A stretch of 24,882 nucleotides of DNA, from NCBI GenBank assembly GCA_964466965.1, contig CAYXPZ010000030.1, forward strand, positions 1 through 24,882. Reading direction: 5' to 3'. Of the stretch, positions 23,007 to 24,882 are shown in pieces. The notes beneath the pieces were generated by a model. It did not search any database and was not told the origin of the DNA. It saw only the letters and a list, made by a program, of their open reading frames with translations. This stretch comes from Dichotomicrobium sp964466965 (GTDB taxonomy: Bacteria; Pseudomonadota; Alphaproteobacteria; Rhizobiales; Rhodomicrobiaceae). The position numbers and the translations under genes were made by a program. The number at the start of each line of letters is the position of its first letter. The stretch's first letter is position 1.

Positions 23007-23077
23007 GAGAACGCCCTTTGAAGCGGTATTCTGAGGCATTGCTGCGTATATGCGCACAACCATCCGGGATTAAAGGG

Positions 23078-23629
23078 TCAGCCAGCGCGCCGCGCCCGCG
23101 CGACTTCGGGAAAATCCAGATATCCTTGCAAAAGATGCGTCAGCGGCGTCTCGCGCACGGTATCCAGCGCGGTCACGATATACTCCGCGACCTCCTGCGC
23201 ATTCACCTGGGTGTTCGGGTTGCCAGAGCGAAAGCTCTTCCAGACCGCCTCAGCGAGCGCGCCTTTGTCCTCCTTCTCGGCGGCCTGCGCATAGATCAGG
23301 ATCTGTCCATAGAACAGTCCCGCGATCCGGCGCACCTCCTTGGGCACTTGCTCATCACTGACGCCCAGATCCCGCACCATGCTGTCCATTTCGCGGATAA
23401 AGGCTTCGACGACTTCGCGTCCGAGCAGCTCACCCTCGGTCCCGGCGAGGCGCAGATTCTGCAGCACCATAAACATGTGGATGACCAGCATATCGAACCG
23501 CCCGGACAGCGTATCGGGCACGCCGAATCGAAGATAAAAGGCGGGATTGCGCGACTGCGCCACAATTGCGTCGTATATCTTTTCGGCAACTTCTTTGCGT
23601 GCCGCGCGTTCGCCAAACCAACGGAACAT
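23078..23629 (-). CDS. Ubiquinol-cytochrome c chaperone family protein (CBP3-like)
   Basis: This 183-residue protein belongs to the family of yeast Cbp3, which assists assembly of the cytochrome bc1 complex by helping cytochrome b mature. Visible features are the core helices AEKIYDAIVAQSRNPAFYLRFGVPDTLSGRFDMLVIHMFMVL, read here in parts, the acidic turn EMDSMVRDLGVSDEQVPKEVRRIAGLFYG and the C-terminal helix. The length matches bacterial members, which lack the yeast leader. No signal peptide or membrane span is apparent, so it should act in the cytoplasm. It begins a minus-strand run leading to yceD and plsX, divergent from bamE, and the 139-base gap between the two ATGs must hold both promoters; neither is clear. 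Confidence 0.9.
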   Translation of the reverse strand: MFRWFGERAARKEVAEKIYDAIVAQSRNPAFYLRFGVPDTLSGRFDMLVIHMFMVLQNLRLAGTEGELLGREVVEAFIREMDSMVRDLGVSDEQVPKEVRRIAGLFYGQILIYAQAAEKEDKGALAEAVWKSFRSGNPNTQVNAQEVAEYIVTALDTVRETPLTHLLQGYLDFPEVARARRAG

Positions 23630-23768
23630 AATGCTTTCAGAACTCCGCGAGTTGGTTTCTCAACGGGTTGGACGCCCGCTCCGTGCGCCGCCGGGACCAG
23701 ACGCCGGAGAAGCCACCCGGAGCATCGGTGATAGGACCGACGTGCCAGATCATCAGGATAAATCGCTC

Positions 23769-24278
23769 ATGCCAATATTGTATCGCTGCCAATCTGCAAG
23801 ACGCACGTGTTCAACACAAGGGGTGTTTGGGGCGCGAGCAAGGCGTTTCCTCATAGTTGCGGCGTTGAGCGGGGGAATCACCGCCTGCACCGTGCAGACC
23901 GCGCAGCACGGCGCTGTATTCACGCAGGCGGAAATCAGTCAAATTCAGGAAGGGATGAGCCAGGATCAAGTTGAACTCACCCTCGGCTCGCCAAACGCGA
24001 CATCAACCGTCGGCGATAGCGCATATTACTATATATCGACGAAGACCGAAACGCCGGTTGGTTTTATGGCGCCCCAGGTTGTGGACCGCCGTGTTGTGGC
24101 TGTTTACTTTGACGACAACCGGCAAGTTACGCGCGTCGCCAATTATGGTCTCGAAGACGGCAAGGTCATCGACTTTATCACACGCAAGACGCCGACTTAT
24201 GCCGGCGAGGATGGCATCCTGCAAGAGCTGTTCCGCAATATCGGCTCGGGCGTGACACCACAGGTGGGCGACAGCTGA
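23769..24278 (+). CDS. bamE: Outer-membrane assembly lipoprotein BamE (SmpA/OmlA)
   Basis: BamE is the small lipoprotein of the BAM complex, which inserts beta-barrel proteins into the outer membrane. The 170-residue product has a basic start (GARARRFLI), a hydrophobic stretch and the lipobox ITAC, with the modified Cys near residue 38. The mature part carries the family core: FTQAEISQIQEGMSQDQVELTLGSP, then YYYIST and VVAVYFDDNRQVTRVANYGLEDGK, matching the alpha-alpha-beta-beta-beta fold. It ends with a region of about 35 residues not part of the core. The ATG at 23769 has AGGAT about ten bases upstream. The divergent neighbour is the Cbp3-like gene, a pairing common in alphaproteobacteria. 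Confidence 0.92.
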   Translation: MPILYRCQSARRTCSTQGVFGARARRFLIVAALSGGITACTVQTAQHGAVFTQAEISQIQEGMSQDQVELTLGSPNATSTVGDSAYYYISTKTETPVGFMAPQVVDRRVVAVYFDDNRQVTRVANYGLEDGKVIDFITRKTPTYAGEDGILQELFRNIGSGVTPQVGDS

Positions 24279-24303
24279 CGCAGCGCCTGGGAAGGCAGAG
24301 ATC

Positions 24304-24504
24304 ATGGCGGGACGCACAGGCATCAGCCGCTTCGTGTTTGGGATTTATGGCGCCGTCGTGCTGGCGGGGATGGGACTGGCCTGGTACGCCAACCCCTATT
24401 GGTTGGCGCTGCCCACCCTCGCCGGGCTGGACATGGTGCTGGTGGCGATCTCGGGCGACGGGCTTGTGACCTGGCTGGTGCGCGTTGCGCGTCTGCGGCG
24501 CTGA
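24304..24504 (+). CDS. Small two-helix membrane protein, unknown function
   Basis: A 66-residue protein with two hydrophobic segments: FVFGIYGAVVLAGMGLAWYA (about residues 10-29) and ALPTLAGLDMVLVAISGDG onward (about 35-58), with basic residues at both ends. No known motif is visible and no function is proposed. AAGG lies nine bases before the ATG. It starts 25 bases after bamE and ends ten bases before the SDR start, so it is probably in one transcript with the SDR and perhaps bamE. The GC-rich codon pattern agrees with its neighbours, which supports it as a real gene. Confidence 0.7.
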   Translation: MAGRTGISRFVFGIYGAVVLAGMGLAWYANPYWLALPTLAGLDMVLVAISGDGLVTWLVRVARLRR

Positions 24505-24514
24505 AGGTGGCGTG

Positions 24515-24882
24515 ATGCGGCTTGCGGGCAGACAAGTGCTGGTGACAGGGGCGAGCCGGGGCATCGGCGCGGCGATCGCGAAGCGCTTCGCGGCCGAGGG
24601 TGCGGATGTCGCAATCACGTATTTTAGGTCGCCGGAAGCGGCCGAAGAGGTCGCCGCGGGGATGCGCGCGCATGGCGTCACGGCCGAGGCGATCCGGGCG
24701 GACGCGGGCGACGCGGCGGCGATGCGCGAAGCGGTGAATGAGACGCGCCACCGTCTCGGCGGGCTGAACGTGCTGGTCAACAACGCCGGCATCTTCGACG
24801 GCCAGCCGCTGCCCGAGACAAGCGAGGCCGACTTTGACCGCACCATCGACGTGAACCTGCGCGGGCCGTATGTCGCCGCGCT
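24515..24882 (+). CDS. SDR family oxidoreductase, 3' end outside window
   Basis: The first 122 codons of a classical short-chain dehydrogenase are present. The start MRLAGRQVLVTGASRGIGAA contains the TGxxxGIG nucleotide-binding motif (residues 11-18). ITYFRSPEAAEEV follows, where the residue after the second strand helps choose NADP or NAD. VNNAGIFDG holds the NNAG motif near residue 90, and DVNLRGPYVAA ends at the window edge. The active-site Ser-Tyr-Lys lies beyond the edge, so activity cannot be checked. It resembles 3-oxoacyl-ACP reductase (FabG) but many other SDR reactions are possible. It starts ten bases after the small membrane protein gene; a GTG directly before the ATG is an alternative start. 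Confidence 0.9.
   Translation, partial: MRLAGRQVLVTGASRGIGAAIAKRFAAEGADVAITYFRSPEAAEEVAAGMRAHGVTAEAIRADAGDAAAMREAVNETRHRLGGLNVLVNNAGIFDGQPLPETSEADFDRTIDVNLRGPYVAA

Noticed and set aside
1..24882. CRISPR arrays, insertion sequences, prophage genes or riboswitches
   Set aside because: Looked for regularly spaced repeats, terminal inverted repeats with transposase-like frames and a cobalamin riboswitch before the B12 genes; none was recognisable by eye.

Overview
The window looks like a stretch of chromosome from a high-GC alphaproteobacterium, probably Hyphomicrobiales-like and possibly aquatic. The placement rests on gene content and order: ubiquinol-cytochrome c chaperone, YceD, PlsX, FabH, IHF-alpha, MerR and tRNA-Pro in one line; NDUFA9-like and UppP close to GST and QueG; a two-subunit methylmalonyl-CoA mutase; and a xanthorhodopsin-type rhodopsin with Blh. 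The species cannot be named from sequence alone.

Layout. (1) 1-905 is AT-richer than the rest and holds one broken gene on the minus strand, a zinc-finger protein with a nuclease-like C-terminus. It lies directly 3' of tRNA-Leu(CAG), as expected for the edge of an integrated island. (2) 1161-6587 is core material: NDUFA9-like protein, a ZIP-family transporter with altered metal-site motifs, undecaprenyl-diphosphatase, then a tight GST-queG-SDR operon. (3) 6652-6987 encodes a small secreted cysteine protein. (4) 7200-11464 encodes both subunits of adenosylcobalamin-dependent methylmalonyl-CoA mutase. (5) 11732-13532 is a two-gene photoheterotrophy module, a proton-pumping rhodopsin and the Blh enzyme that makes its retinal. 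(6) 13524-18752 is a compact archaic-type chaperone-usher pilus operon (pilin, chaperone, usher, two-domain tip protein). (7) 19000-23629 is a minus-strand housekeeping block ending in tRNA-Pro(GGG). (8) 23769-24882 runs rightward: BamE, a small membrane protein and an SDR cut by the window edge.

How the genes fit together. Blh cleaves beta-carotene to retinal and the rhodopsin then pumps protons in light; no carotenoid genes are present, so carotene must be made elsewhere. The mutase feeds propionyl-CoA-derived carbon into succinyl-CoA. The pilus genes supply surface adhesion fibres. PlsX and FabH start phospholipid and fatty-acid synthesis. No CRISPR array, insertion sequence or prophage was seen.

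The best leads are the frameshifted zinc-finger/nuclease gene at the island edge, and the rhodopsin, which is xanthorhodopsin-like throughout but has Trp152 where my alignment puts the carotenoid-antenna glycine. No clearly new multi-gene system was found.
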